Part shown: in pieces, positions 6,133-14,157 of the stretch | How the letters are laid out: the number at the start of each line of letters is the position of its first letter | Numbering within the stretch: position 1 is the first letter of the stretch | NCBI GenBank assembly: GCA_900556785.1 | Contig: USQK01000036.1 | Location: 1 to 17,080, forward strand | Origin: an uncultured Veillonella sp. | GTDB taxonomy: Bacteria > Bacillota > Negativicutes > Veillonellales > Veillonellaceae | DNA: 17,080 bases | Direction: 5' to 3' | The notes under the pieces: generated by a model | The model's input: only the letters and a program-made list of their open reading frames with translations | Told to the model about the DNA's origin: nothing | The model's database searches: none | Position numbers and translations under genes: made by a program

Positions 6133-8156
6133 TGTTCTTCCTCCTCTTTCTCTGCGGAATGAAGGGCTTCAAGAGCATGGTCTAAAATAGCCTTCTTCGC
6201 TTCCTCTATCGTCATACCTTGTAATTGGGCACCAGCCACAGTTCTGTGACCACCGCCACCCAAGGCTTCCATTACAACCTGTACATTTACCTTGCCTTTG
6301 GATCGAGCGCTAACGCCGATACCGCCGTCATTCAAGGAATACAGTACAAAGGCTGCTTCAATATCTTCATTACTGATGAGCATGTCTGCACTTTGTGCAG
6401 CTAATGCCATCATATCCTTCAAACCTTCAGGAGCTACAGAAATAGCAATTCCTTCAGTTCGATTGGCTTCAAATACCATTTTAGCACGCAATTGAACAGA
6501 ATCGAAGGTTTCAATAAATAATTGTTTAACACGTTCAATATCTGCCCCTGCACGGCGTAAGAATGCGGCCGCTTCAAAGGTACGTGCCCCAGTTTGTTGC
6601 ACAAAGTTCTTCGTATCAAGCACGATGCCCGCATAAATGCCTGTAGCTTCTGCTTTTGAAAGTTTTACGCCACCACCTGCGTATTGTACAAGCTCTGTAA
6701 CAAGCTCAGATGTAGATGATGCAGTTGGTTCCAAGTATGTAAGCAATGGATTTTCTACGAAGTCCGCTGCACGACGATGATGATCGATAACGATGCGTCG
6801 TTCAGAAATTTCAAGAGCCTCTTGAGCTGCTACCATTTCTTGGCGATGTGTATCACAAACAATAGTGAGCGTATTAGCATCTACCCAAGCTTTTGCCGCT
6901 TCAGGGGTGATGATATGTTCTGTCCAGAACTCATTTTCTTTGAGAACAGTCACCATTTTATCAATGGCGCTTGTTTCCTTTGAAAGTACGATGCGTAATT
7001 CTTTACCCAAGGTACGTGCAATAGCTACAACACCGATAATACCACCTAACGCATCATAGTCTTCACGCTTATGACCCATCACAAGTATTTTATCGGAATC
7101 AAGCATAAGCTCATGTAAAGCTTGTGATACAACACGAGCACGAACACGGGTATTCTTCTCAACACCAGCTGTATTACCGCCGAAGAATCGGGTACTTTCA
7201 CCATCCATAATACACACTTGGTCACCACCGCGACCTAATGCGATATCTAAGGCAGCGCGAGCACGACTAGAAACCTCTTTTACAGAGCCTACGTTCTCGC
7301 TAATCCCGATAGAAATCGTTGCTGGCACTTGACGGGGAGAAGGCAATTTACGGATTTTCTCAAGGATTTTAAAACCGTTTTCCTCCATCGCATGAAGTGC
7401 ACCACGAGAAATAGCAAAGGTATACATATCATCTTGGAAGTTACGAATAAAACCTTCTTGTCTATCAATTTCATCCGTAATAATGTTATTAATATCTGTC
7501 CAAACGCTAGTATACTCACGGTCACTAAGACCTTTTGTCAATTCTTCGAGATTATCGATTTGAATCATACCCCACACAGGTTGGTCTTCTTCAGCTTTAA
7601 TACGCGCCTTTTCTAAGTCTGTAATATTCTTAAAGTAAAGCGCCATTACTGCATGCTCTGCTAATTCATCTTCACTATGAATATCTGGTCGTGTATCACG
7701 AGGTTCAATGAATTTGTAAATAATTTGGAAATACTTATCTTCATACTGTTCCGTCATAAATCCAGACTTTCCCCAGATTTTATCAATACGGAAGCCAGGC
7801 ATAAGAGCAGACATTTTTTGAAGTTTATTCCAGTCTACCTTAACCCAGTCTGCAAAGACACTGTTATTCCATACGAGGGTACCTTGTTTATTAACAAGAG
7901 CAATCCCCATTGGCAAGTTTTGTAAAGCAAAGTTCGAAGCTTGTGTGACGTTTTTCATCATCGCCCCAAACTGTTCCCTTGCTAAACGACGCCGGTTATG
8001 AATGGTGTTATAGTTAACCAAATACGCCGCTACTACGATAATTAAAGCTAAAATTGCAATAGCCCAGTTTAAATAGGCCAACAATAATAACAATAATACG
8101 ATAACGGTAATAATGGTAATTTCTAAACCTTCCCATTTCCGTTGAAAGGATTTCAT
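6129..8156 (-). CDS. gdpP: Cyclic-di-AMP phosphodiesterase GdpP (YybT), DHH/DHHA1 family
   Basis: This membrane-anchored enzyme degrades c-di-AMP, a second messenger for potassium, osmotic and cell-wall homeostasis. The 675 residues match the family layout: two membrane helices at about 11-48, a PAS-like domain at about 75-150, a degenerate GGDEF domain at about 195-320 (the catalytic loop reads RNFQDDMYTF, so cyclase activity is unlikely), then DHH and DHHA1. Metal-binding and catalytic motifs are intact: MGHKREDYDALG (360-371), CDTH (434-437), the DHH motif IDHH (457-460), D514 in VLDTK, and GGGGHR (633-638). The start ATG at 8156 follows AAGGAGG. It is 19 bp from DUF2232 upstream and overlaps rplI downstream, the conserved yybS-yybT-rplI arrangement. 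Confidence 0.95.
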   Translation of the reverse strand: MKSFQRKWEGLEITIITVIVLLLLLLAYLNWAIAILALIIVVAAYLVNYNTIHNRRRLAREQFGAMMKNVTQASNFALQNLPMGIALVNKQGTLVWNNSVFADWVKVDWNKLQKMSALMPGFRIDKIWGKSGFMTEQYEDKYFQIIYKFIEPRDTRPDIHSEDELAEHAVMALYFKNITDLEKARIKAEEDQPVWGMIQIDNLEELTKGLSDREYTSVWTDINNIITDEIDRQEGFIRNFQDDMYTFAISRGALHAMEENGFKILEKIRKLPSPRQVPATISIGISENVGSVKEVSSRARAALDIALGRGGDQVCIMDGESTRFFGGNTAGVEKNTRVRARVVSQALHELMLDSDKILVMGHKREDYDALGGIIGVVAIARTLGKELRIVLSKETSAIDKMVTVLKENEFWTEHIITPEAAKAWVDANTLTIVCDTHRQEMVAAQEALEISERRIVIDHHRRAADFVENPLLTYLEPTASSTSELVTELVQYAGGGVKLSKAEATGIYAGIVLDTKNFVQQTGARTFEAAAFLRRAGADIERVKQLFIETFDSVQLRAKMVFEANRTEGIAISVAPEGLKDMMALAAQSADMLISNEDIEAAFVLYSLNDGGIGVSARSKGKVNVQVVMEALGGGGHRTVAGAQLQGMTIEEAKKAILDHALEALHSAEKEEEEQ

Positions 8157-8175
8157 AACGGCCTCCTTTCTATTA

Positions 8176-9132
8176 CTATTGACGCGCTTTGTAACGTGTC
8201 CGTAAATCTAAAAACATATCTATGACACCAAATATGGCTAGTGCTTGACCAAAGAAAAAGGCATACACACCTAGCAGTATCCACTTCAATTTATTACTCA
8301 TGCGGTAACTACTCATCAAATCTGCTAAAGCTGCAAAACCATGAATAGAACACATAGAGCTACCAAGGAGTAATACATTAGTACTAATGGCTATGACCCA
8401 GGAAGAGTCCATATTGATATGCGGCGTACCATATATACCAATAATACCTAAAGCGTATAGCCCTGCACTCCAGACAGGCATCCTCCATTCTTCAATTGGT
8501 AAAAATCGAGGTATGGAGATACGTAATCGCTTACCTAGCCATATAGATATCTGAATAGTTATATAACTGTATGATACTGCAGCTATAGCTACAGCCACAA
8601 AAAACGCATCCTTCAAACCAGTAGCAAGCTTATCTACATTTTTTACAAATAAATCAGCTTGTTCCTGTGTGATATTAGGATTCGTCTGTAAGGCTTGATC
8701 AGCAATCATACGAGCTTGCTCGGTCATCTGTGTATCTATCATTGATAGAGTAATACCAGATACATATACTTGTGCCATTAAAGTTACTAATACAGCAACA
8801 AACATAGCAATACTAGGGAGTAGTAGTCGCTTAATCGTCCCTAAAGAAAGACGGTTACCTTCTCCTACCCCTACACCTACCGCAGCAAATAAGCCAACAG
8901 GTATACCATTCCATGGTCCAAACAAAACTACCGCTAAGAAAGTAGTAACAACAGCTGCCGATATACTATACTTGCGACCCCATTTTGTTCCAATTATGCC
9001 AATGGCTGCAGGTGTAACAAAAAATGATAAAAAAGCGAAAGCTGATAAATACACACTAATAGCACTAAGGATGACACCTATAGCACTAACAAATCCTGTT
9101 TCTACCATCGCTCTTGTATTTGTTTGTTTCAT
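8176..9132 (-). CDS. DUF2232 (YybS-like) multi-pass membrane protein
   Basis: This 318-residue integral membrane protein resembles the YybS/DUF2232 family, encoded directly upstream of gdpP in many Firmicutes. It has several hydrophobic helices: an N-terminal cluster (about 10-65), a pair around 70-125, one near 175-195, and a C-terminal group (about 225-310). A soluble stretch at about 130-170 follows the third cluster. No enzymatic motif is visible. It is the first gene of the operon, with a strong promoter about 50 bp upstream and GGAGA before the ATG at 9132. Its molecular function is unknown to me. Some relatives look like energy-coupling-type or scaffold membrane proteins, but nothing here proves it. 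Confidence 0.85.
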   Translation of the reverse strand: MKQTNTRAMVETGFVSAIGVILSAISVYLSAFAFLSFFVTPAAIGIIGTKWGRKYSISAAVVTTFLAVVLFGPWNGIPVGLFAAVGVGVGEGNRLSLGTIKRLLLPSIAMFVAVLVTLMAQVYVSGITLSMIDTQMTEQARMIADQALQTNPNITQEQADLFVKNVDKLATGLKDAFFVAVAIAAVSYSYITIQISIWLGKRLRISIPRFLPIEEWRMPVWSAGLYALGIIGIYGTPHINMDSSWVIAISTNVLLLGSSMCSIHGFAALADLMSSYRMSNKLKWILLGVYAFFFGQALAIFGVIDMFLDLRTRYKARQ

Positions 9133-9179
9133 AAATCTCCATTCTAAATAAAAGAAGATAGATTAATTGGTATCTTTTA

Positions 9180-9208
9180 ATTATAACAGTTTAAAAAGGT
9201 AACTTCAA
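9180..9208 (-). promoter_or_regulatory. Promoter of the DUF2232-gdpP-rplI-dnaB operon
   Basis: On the minus strand TTGAAG (9208-9203), a 17-bp spacer and a perfect TATAAT (9185-9180) preceded by TGT (extended -10) lie just upstream of the DUF2232 gene. Confidence 0.75.
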
Positions 9209-9281
9209 ATACCCTATATAGTAGACAAATGCGATGACACCGCTATTTATAGTAGATTCCATAGGTCCTTTTTAAAATGTT

Positions 9282-9313
9282 AAAAGTACCACACCATAGG
9301 GTGCGGTACTTTT
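9282..9313 (-). terminator. Rho-independent terminator after RNase J
   Basis: AAAAGTACC (9282-9290) pairs with GGTACTTTT (9305-9313), with an inner CACC/GGTG stem. On the minus strand the stem ends in a run of Ts. It lies 16 bp past the rnj stop and separates rnj from the operon promoter at 9208. Confidence 0.75.
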
Positions 9314-9328
9314 GTTTATTATATGTGA

Positions 9329-11464
9329 TTATACGTCTTGAATAATCGGCAAGATCATAGGACGGCGACGAGTTTTATCGTAGAAGAATTTACCCAACGC
9401 GTCGCGTACGTTTTGCTTAATAGTAGTCCAATCTTTGATGCGTTGCATTTCGCATTCTTCAAGAACTTGGTCTACGCGGTGTTCTGCAGCAATCATAAGT
9501 TCTTCTGCATCGCGTACGTATACGAAGCCACGAGATACGAGGTCTGGACCAGCTACGATTGTACCAGAAGCTTTATCCATCGCCATTACAACGATAACCA
9601 TACCTTCTTGTGCCAATTGTTGACGGTCACGGATAACGATGTTACCTACATCGCCAACGCCAAGGCCATCAACGAAGATAGCACCAGCTTGTACACGGCC
9701 ACCTTTACGGCCACCATCTTTATCAAACTCAAAGATTTGACCATTGTCGCCGATAAGGACTTTCTTAGGATCTACGCCCATAGCAACGCCAAGTTCACCA
9801 TGGCGGCGCAACATGCGGTACTCACCATGAACTGGAATGAAGTATTCTGGGCGAACAAGGTTAAGCATTGTTTTAAGCTCTTCTTGACTCGCATGACCAG
9901 ATACGTGGATACCACGATCTTTACCATATACAACGTGACAACCTAATCGGAGCAAGTTATCGATAGTTCTACCTACAGCACCTTCGTTACCTGGAATTGG
10001 TGTAGCAGAGATGATAACTGTATCATTCGGTGCCAACTCTACAGTGCGGTGGTTGCTTGTAGCCATACGGGACAAGCCTGCCATCGGTTCACCTTGAGAA
10101 CCAGTTGTTAAGATCATGATTTGGTCATCTGTGTAGTTGTGCATTACATCTACGTCGATGATTGTATTTGGTGGAATGTTCAAATAACCGCGTTCTTGAG
10201 CGATTTCTGTAACATTTACCATACTGCGGCCCATAACGACAACCTTACGGTTAAATATAACTGCCGCATCAATAGCTTGTTGGATACGAGATACGTTAGA
10301 TGCAAATGTAGCTAACACAACGCGGCCTTTTGCTTCTCCAACAGCTTGTTTAATAGCAGGGCCTACGGAACTTTCAGAACCTGTAGTACCTGGTTTTTCA
10401 ACGTTTGTAGAGTCGGACATCAAGGCCAATACACCTTTATTACCGAGCTCAGCAAATTTGTGCATATCCATCAAACGGCCATCAACTGGTGTTTGGTCGA
10501 TTTTAAAGTCACCTGTATGAAGTACAGTGCCGATTGGCGTATCGAAGTACACAGCACAGGAGTCAGGGATGGAGTGGTTTGTTTGGATAAAACCAACCTT
10601 CACTTGACCAATTTGAACTTCATCGCCTGCAGCAATAGTACGAAGACATTTTGGAGATACCTTATGTTCTTTAAACTTGCCTTCAATCAAACCACAAACG
10701 AGATTTGTTGCATATACTGGGCAATTGATTTCTTTCATAAGGTATGCCAAGGAACCAATATGGTCCTCGTGACCATGGGTAATTACGACAGCTTTCACGC
10801 GATCCTTATTCTCGATGATATAGCTCATATCAGGAATAACGATATCTACGCCAAGCATATCTTCGCTAGGGAACGCAAGACCAGAGTCGAGAACGATGAT
10901 TTCGTCCTCATATTGGAAGATGGTCATGTTTTTACCGATTTCACCAAGACCGCCAAGAGGGATGATTTGGAATTTACCCTTATTAGCGCCATTTGGTGTA
11001 CGACCTACTAATTCCACAGGAGCCTCTTGATTGTTGCGGTTTGTAGAGCGATTATTTGGACGGTTGTTGTTACGGTTTTGACTATTGCGACCATTGTTAG
11101 AGCGTGTATTACGCGTATTTTCACTACGTTCACCACGTGGTGCACGAGTTTGACGAGGTTTACGTTCTGTACGTTCTTGACCTTCACCTTGCTCAGCATT
11201 GCGACGTGTATTTGTACGGCGTGTCGTATTAGTACGACCACCATTTGCATTTGTACGAGTATTTGTACGGCGTTGACGTGTTGTGCCTTCACCTTCACCA
11301 GCTGCATGTTGACGAGTACGACCCTCGCCAGCAGGACGGCGTGTATTAGTGCGGCGGCGAGTCTGTTTATGTTCGCCTTCAGCCGCAGCTGTACGAGTAG
11401 CAGGTTTTGCTACTGTTGGTTCTGCTTTCACTTGTGCAGTAACCTGATTATCTGTTGTATTCAC
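9329..11464 (-). CDS. rnj: Ribonuclease J with a long Arg/Asn-rich N-terminal extension
   Basis: RNase J is a metallo-beta-lactamase/beta-CASP nuclease acting as 5' exonuclease and endonuclease in mRNA decay and rRNA maturation. From GTG at 11464 the protein has 711 residues; a typical RNase J has about 555. The core starts near residue 164 (KFQIIPLGGLGEIGKN). It has the zinc motif HGHEDH (about 230-235), HTGDFKID, SDSTN, ASNVSRIQQ, SGHAS and PVHGEYRML. Residues about 30-150 are low-complexity and basic, with repeated RRTNTRR-like units. I prefer GTG 11464 because AGGAGG stands four bases before it. In-frame ATG 11503 and GTG 11518 also exist but have weak ribosome binding sites. It seems monocistronic, with a structured leader and its own terminator. 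Confidence 0.94.
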   Translation of the reverse strand: MNTTDNQVTAQVKAEPTVAKPATRTAAAEGEHKQTRRRTNTRRPAGEGRTRQHAAGEGEGTTRQRRTNTRTNANGGRTNTTRRTNTRRNAEQGEGQERTERKPRQTRAPRGERSENTRNTRSNNGRNSQNRNNNRPNNRSTNRNNQEAPVELVGRTPNGANKGKFQIIPLGGLGEIGKNMTIFQYEDEIIVLDSGLAFPSEDMLGVDIVIPDMSYIIENKDRVKAVVITHGHEDHIGSLAYLMKEINCPVYATNLVCGLIEGKFKEHKVSPKCLRTIAAGDEVQIGQVKVGFIQTNHSIPDSCAVYFDTPIGTVLHTGDFKIDQTPVDGRLMDMHKFAELGNKGVLALMSDSTNVEKPGTTGSESSVGPAIKQAVGEAKGRVVLATFASNVSRIQQAIDAAVIFNRKVVVMGRSMVNVTEIAQERGYLNIPPNTIIDVDVMHNYTDDQIMILTTGSQGEPMAGLSRMATSNHRTVELAPNDTVIISATPIPGNEGAVGRTIDNLLRLGCHVVYGKDRGIHVSGHASQEELKTMLNLVRPEYFIPVHGEYRMLRRHGELGVAMGVDPKKVLIGDNGQIFEFDKDGGRKGGRVQAGAIFVDGLGVGDVGNIVIRDRQQLAQEGMVIVVMAMDKASGTIVAGPDLVSRGFVYVRDAEELMIAAEHRVDQVLEECEMQRIKDWTTIKQNVRDALGKFFYDKTRRRPMILPIIQDV

Positions 11465-11518
11465 AGTTCCTCCTAAAATTTTGTTCATTATTTTATTTAA
11501 CATAGTTTCTTTTCTCAC

Positions 11519-11779
11519 CTATCACTTGAATTGATCTATGCTATGGAGGCCACACAAAGAAAAAGGCGCTAAAATACTAGCGTCTCGTCAAATAGGCGCA
11601 AAAATGCGCTATCAATTTTTGCCGTTCCTAGTGCTGTTGTGACCATTTGCCATAGCAAATGAGTATATTGCCATCATTAGATATGTCAGCCGCGACGGGT
11701 ACGTTCTCTTCGTCCCTATCCAATGGGTCTTGCAATATAATCCGATCGATTTTGATGAAAGCCTCGCTTTCATACGTTA
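11519..11779 (-). ncRNA. Structured 5' leader of rnj (candidate autoregulatory RNA or short leader transcript)
   Basis: The leader from the promoter at 11786 contains successive hairpins: ATGAAAGC-ctc-GCTTTCAT (11755-11773), GGG(t)ACG/CGTCCC (11696-11715), CATTTGC-cata-GCAAATG (11644-11661), GCGCA-aaaa-TGCGC (11596-11609), and a terminator-like stem at 11565-11584. A long-range ATATTGC/GCAATAT pairing around the middle is also possible. It matches no riboswitch I recognise. RNase E leaders regulate their own mRNA in E. coli, so an RNase J autoregulatory leader is plausible here by analogy. Confidence 0.45.
11550..11584 (-). terminator. Terminator-like hairpin inside the rnj leader
   Basis: On the minus strand GACGCTA-gtattt-TAGCGCC (one mismatch) is followed by TTTTTCTTT. 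It stands about 90 bp upstream of the rnj start with no good promoter after it, so it would act as an attenuator or end a short leader RNA of roughly 225 nt. Confidence 0.5.
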
Positions 11780-11785
11780 TGTCTA

Positions 11786-11810
11786 TTGTAACATAAAAAT
11801 AGCGTTAACA
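11786..11810 (-). promoter_or_regulatory. Probable rnj promoter with extended -10
   Basis: On the minus strand TGT-TACAAT is an extended -10, with TACAAT at 11791-11786. The best -35 candidates (TTGTTA or TTTGTT, 15-16 bp upstream) lie inside the hairpin of the preceding terminator. It is the only reasonable promoter seen between 11856 and the rnj start. Confidence 0.45.
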
Positions 11811-11837
11811 AAAGAGGGTAGCCCCCATGTTAACGCT
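11801..11837 (-). terminator. Terminator after the zinc-ribbon/DUF805 gene
   Basis: AGCGTTAAC (11801-11809) pairs with GTTAACGCT (11829-11837), with an inner GGG/CCC pairing. On the minus strand it is followed by ATTTTTATG. It lies 19 bp after the stop codon at 11856. Confidence 0.65.
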
Positions 11838-11855
11838 ACTTAGATATATCATATT

Positions 11856-12935
11856 CTATTTGTCATCATCTGGCATAGTTTTGTAAAATCCTTCGATACG
11901 CCACGCACCATTCTCTTCAATGACAGAAATATAACGCTTCATCGGCGTTGATTCTACAACACCGGCGCCAACCTTTGTGGTTTGTAGGTTTGCATCAAAG
12001 ACAATGCGCTTCAAATCCCCTGTGCGACTCACCCGTGTAATACCTAGGGATACTACATCCACCTTTGGCGCCTGTTTCATGGACTCTAGCCATTTTTGCT
12101 TCTCCACTGGATTTGTACTAGCTTGGCTAATGATATAGGTGAAAGCCTTGTCATAGTCCTTATTATTTACGGCATCAAAATAATTCTGTACAGAAGCTCG
12201 CGCTGCTTCCGCACTGCCTTCACCAACGATAGAGTTTGTAATCCATCCGTCAGGGAATACCTCATTAGCTGGCCCCATCGCACGTAAAGATGCGCCAAAC
12301 ACACAGATTACTATAACAAGTAATCCCACTAGAACACGTGTAGTTAAAGCACTACTCGTAGGAGATACTTTCATAATAGATGCCAAACGCTTATCTATGA
12401 TGATATGTTGCAATGCGCTGCCATATTGATTGTCTTGAGCTTGTCCTTTTAAGCATAATAGACCTAACAGGATCAAAGGCCCTACAAAGGGAATAAGAAA
12501 CAACAACAAGGTAGCACTGCTTTTACCGGTATCATGGAGTCGTCGTACAGATAAAGCAGCCAAAGGCATCAAGGAAGCTAAGCTCAGTATGGCAACGATA
12601 AGACCAGCTAATCCGATTAGATAGGGCCCTGTTTGGAATATGGCTGTCAATCCATAAAACACCGCTAACAAGCCAATAATAGCAATATGCCACAACAACA
12701 GAAATTGGAAAAACTCTCTACGAGAGGCGCGTCCATCCGTATCCATAAACTTTTTCCCCATTACATAGAGGAATGTATCCTTATAGCTCAACTGATAGTG
12801 AGACAACGGATAAATCACATCACCTTCTGGTGCGATGCGCTCCACCTCTGTTGCCATCGTATACTGTCCACACGTAGGACAAAACATAGCCGCCTCATCA
12901 CAATAATGACGGCAAGCATCACAATACCGTTTCAT
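11856..12935 (-). CDS. Zinc-ribbon / DUF805 membrane protein with extracytoplasmic NTF2-like C-terminal domain
   Basis: This 359-residue protein has three parts. Residues 5-22 form a zinc ribbon (C5-x2-C8, C19-x2-C22). Residues about 57-175 match DUF805 (YhaH-type), with the entry motif DGRASRREFFQF (67-78), three membrane helices (about 78-100, 104-130, 140-162) and the family motif RRLHDTGKS (131-139). A fourth membrane helix (about 200-216) leads to a soluble domain (about 240-355) with NYFDAVNNKDYDKAFTYI and a final GAWRIEGFY strand, which resembles NTF2-like/DUF4878-type domains outside the membrane. The start ATG at 12935 follows GGAGAG. Its leader contains a 25-bp tandem repeat. Function is unknown; an envelope sensor or assembly role is possible but unproven. 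Confidence 0.8.
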   Translation of the reverse strand: MKRYCDACRHYCDEAAMFCPTCGQYTMATEVERIAPEGDVIYPLSHYQLSYKDTFLYVMGKKFMDTDGRASRREFFQFLLLWHIAIIGLLAVFYGLTAIFQTGPYLIGLAGLIVAILSLASLMPLAALSVRRLHDTGKSSATLLLFLIPFVGPLILLGLLCLKGQAQDNQYGSALQHIIIDKRLASIMKVSPTSSALTTRVLVGLLVIVICVFGASLRAMGPANEVFPDGWITNSIVGEGSAEAARASVQNYFDAVNNKDYDKAFTYIISQASTNPVEKQKWLESMKQAPKVDVVSLGITRVSRTGDLKRIVFDANLQTTKVGAGVVESTPMKRYISVIEENGAWRIEGFYKTMPDDDK

Positions 12936-12950
12936 AAACTTCTCTCCGAA

Positions 12951-13050
12951 ACTCTCAATCTTTTATTATTTTAAGTATCTCAATTACTTATTATTTTAAT
13001 TATCTCAATCACTTATAATTTTAATTATCTCAATCACCTATTATTTTAAA
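12951..13050. repeat. 25-bp tandem repeat, four copies
   Basis: Four consecutive 25-bp units lie at 12951-12975 (degenerate), 12976-13000, 13001-13025 and 13026-13050. The shared core is TATCTCAATCACTTATTATT followed by TTAAT. Units 2-4 differ from one another at only a few positions. The last unit includes the stop codon (13041-13043) of the UDG-like gene; the rest fills the 105-bp spacer and leader of the zinc-ribbon gene. There are no spacers, so it is not a CRISPR array. Confidence 0.9.
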
Positions 13051-13832
13051 TAGGTATCTACCGCCTCAGCAAATCCTTGTCGATAGAGATTAGCTCCGCC
13101 GTTTGCAGGATGGCGCAAACCAATGGCAGATAGACCAAATTTGCCCATCGTATCAGCAGACTTTTGCCCTACTGCGAGCACGAGAGGATCTGCACCGCCT
13201 AATTCTATATGTAGATCTAACAAGCGTTTTGTATACTCCCAACCTACTTGTTGTTCTCTATCCGTAGGTGTGCGATTCGTCAGTGAATTTCCATCCTTAT
13301 GTGGGTGGAATGGGAATATATTCCATAGCAATGTATCATAGGTATTGATACCCTTTTCAACAATGGCACTCCACACCACAGTGTCAGTAGGTTCATTAAA
13401 ACCATCCTTTTGCTGTGTTCCTTTTAACAAAGAGCTAGTAGGTGAACTAGTACGTTCCAACTGAATAGTCGTGATATCCTTCGCACGAATGGTCTTGTGC
13501 TTATCTAGTAGCATTCTTTCACAAGTAATGGCAATACCTGTAAAACGTCCCCCTTGATAGCCTACAGCCTCTGCCACCACAAAGACCTTAGCTCGACCCA
13601 AGCGCGGCAATAAATAAGCGACCAAATTATCTCGACGCACCTGTGCCGCATCAAAGCCCTCTGCGACAATCTCTAAATCAGGATTAACCTCACCCCAAGG
13701 ATTATGGACAAGACTCCCCGAATACTGGGAGAGCCAATCTACAAAACCGCGCACCTTCTCTACACGCTCTGTATCAAAGGACCCTATATATTCATTAAAA
13801 GACAAGCTCTTCTCTAACTCAAATAAAGACAT
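13041..13832 (-). CDS. Uracil-DNA glycosylase superfamily protein
   Basis: This 263-residue soluble protein has the pattern of the uracil-DNA glycosylase fold, which removes uracil or other damaged bases from DNA. The first motif region is FVVAEAVGYQGGRFTGIAIT (84-103), equivalent to the GExPG loop of family 4/5 enzymes but altered. The segment NIFPFHPHKDGN (171-182) follows. The C-terminal motif is GLRHPANGGAN (238-248), equivalent to the HPS loop. AVGQKSADTM (220-229) is the strand-turn before it. The start ATG at 13832 follows TGGAGG. The changed first motif makes the exact substrate uncertain, so a standard Ung role should not be assumed. The next gene downstream is the zinc-ribbon/DUF805 protein, with no evident functional link. 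Confidence 0.7.
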   Translation of the reverse strand: MSLFELEKSLSFNEYIGSFDTERVEKVRGFVDWLSQYSGSLVHNPWGEVNPDLEIVAEGFDAAQVRRDNLVAYLLPRLGRAKVFVVAEAVGYQGGRFTGIAITCERMLLDKHKTIRAKDITTIQLERTSSPTSSLLKGTQQKDGFNEPTDTVVWSAIVEKGINTYDTLLWNIFPFHPHKDGNSLTNRTPTDREQQVGWEYTKRLLDLHIELGGADPLVLAVGQKSADTMGKFGLSAIGLRHPANGGANLYRQGFAEAVDTYLK

Positions 13833-13974
13833 ACAGCCTCCAATTTAAATTTTATACGTTATTACCGATATATATCTACTATACATGATAATTACACGAA
13901 TTGCATAAGAAATATATAGTTAGATAGGAAATTTCATGGTGATTAACCCCGTTAGCTTAGACGACCATAAGCAA

Positions 13975-14021
13975 TAAAAAACTCCCTCAAGTATTTCGCG
14001 GTTCTTGAGGGAGTTTTTTTG
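13975..14021. terminator. Strong bidirectional intrinsic terminator
   Basis: ACTCCCTCAAG (13981-13991) pairs with CTTGAGGGAGT (14004-14014) over 11 bp. It is flanked by AAAAA on the left and TTTTTTT on the right, so it can terminate on both strands. Confidence 0.85.
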
Positions 14022-14092
14022 TGCTTACAGTGAATTCTTACAATCCTTCAGCTACTTATAGTATACATTATTTTAGGATTTTGTCCATTGTA

Positions 14093-14126
14093 AAACACCC
14101 AAGAGAATATAAACTCTTGGGTGTTT
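14093..14126 (-). terminator. Terminator of the ABC transporter operon
   Basis: AAACACCCAAGAG (14093-14105) pairs with CTCTTGGGTGTTT (14114-14126) over 13 bp with an 8-nt loop. It lies about 30 bp past the stop of the ATPase gene and ends in Ts on the minus strand. Confidence 0.8.
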
Positions 14127-14157
14127 CTTTTGAGATGTATATAACCGATATATAAAA

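Larger units (their letters stand above)
13833..14157. other. Intergenic region with two hairpin terminators
   Basis: This 325-bp AT-rich gap separates the ABC operon from the UDG-like gene. It holds two intrinsic terminators, listed separately. The part near 13833-13930 should contain the UDG-like gene promoter, but only weak -10 candidates (TATAGT, TATAAA) without a matching -35 were seen. No coding frame is convincing. Confidence 0.6.

Noticed and set aside
9338..9946. 202-codon plus-strand frame
   Set aside because: Antisense to the C-terminal part of RNase J; the conserved protein on the minus strand explains the open frame.
10346..11011. 221-codon plus-strand frame
   Set aside because: It lies wholly antisense to the conserved RNase J core, with no family resemblance or start signal.
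11027..11476. Long plus-strand open frame rich in Thr, Cys and Ile
   Set aside because: It is antisense to the low-complexity extension of RNase J. Its composition follows from the repeated Arg/Thr codons on the other strand, and it has no ribosome binding site.
12951..13050. Possible CRISPR array
   Set aside because: The 25-bp units are head to tail with no spacers between them and no cas genes nearby.
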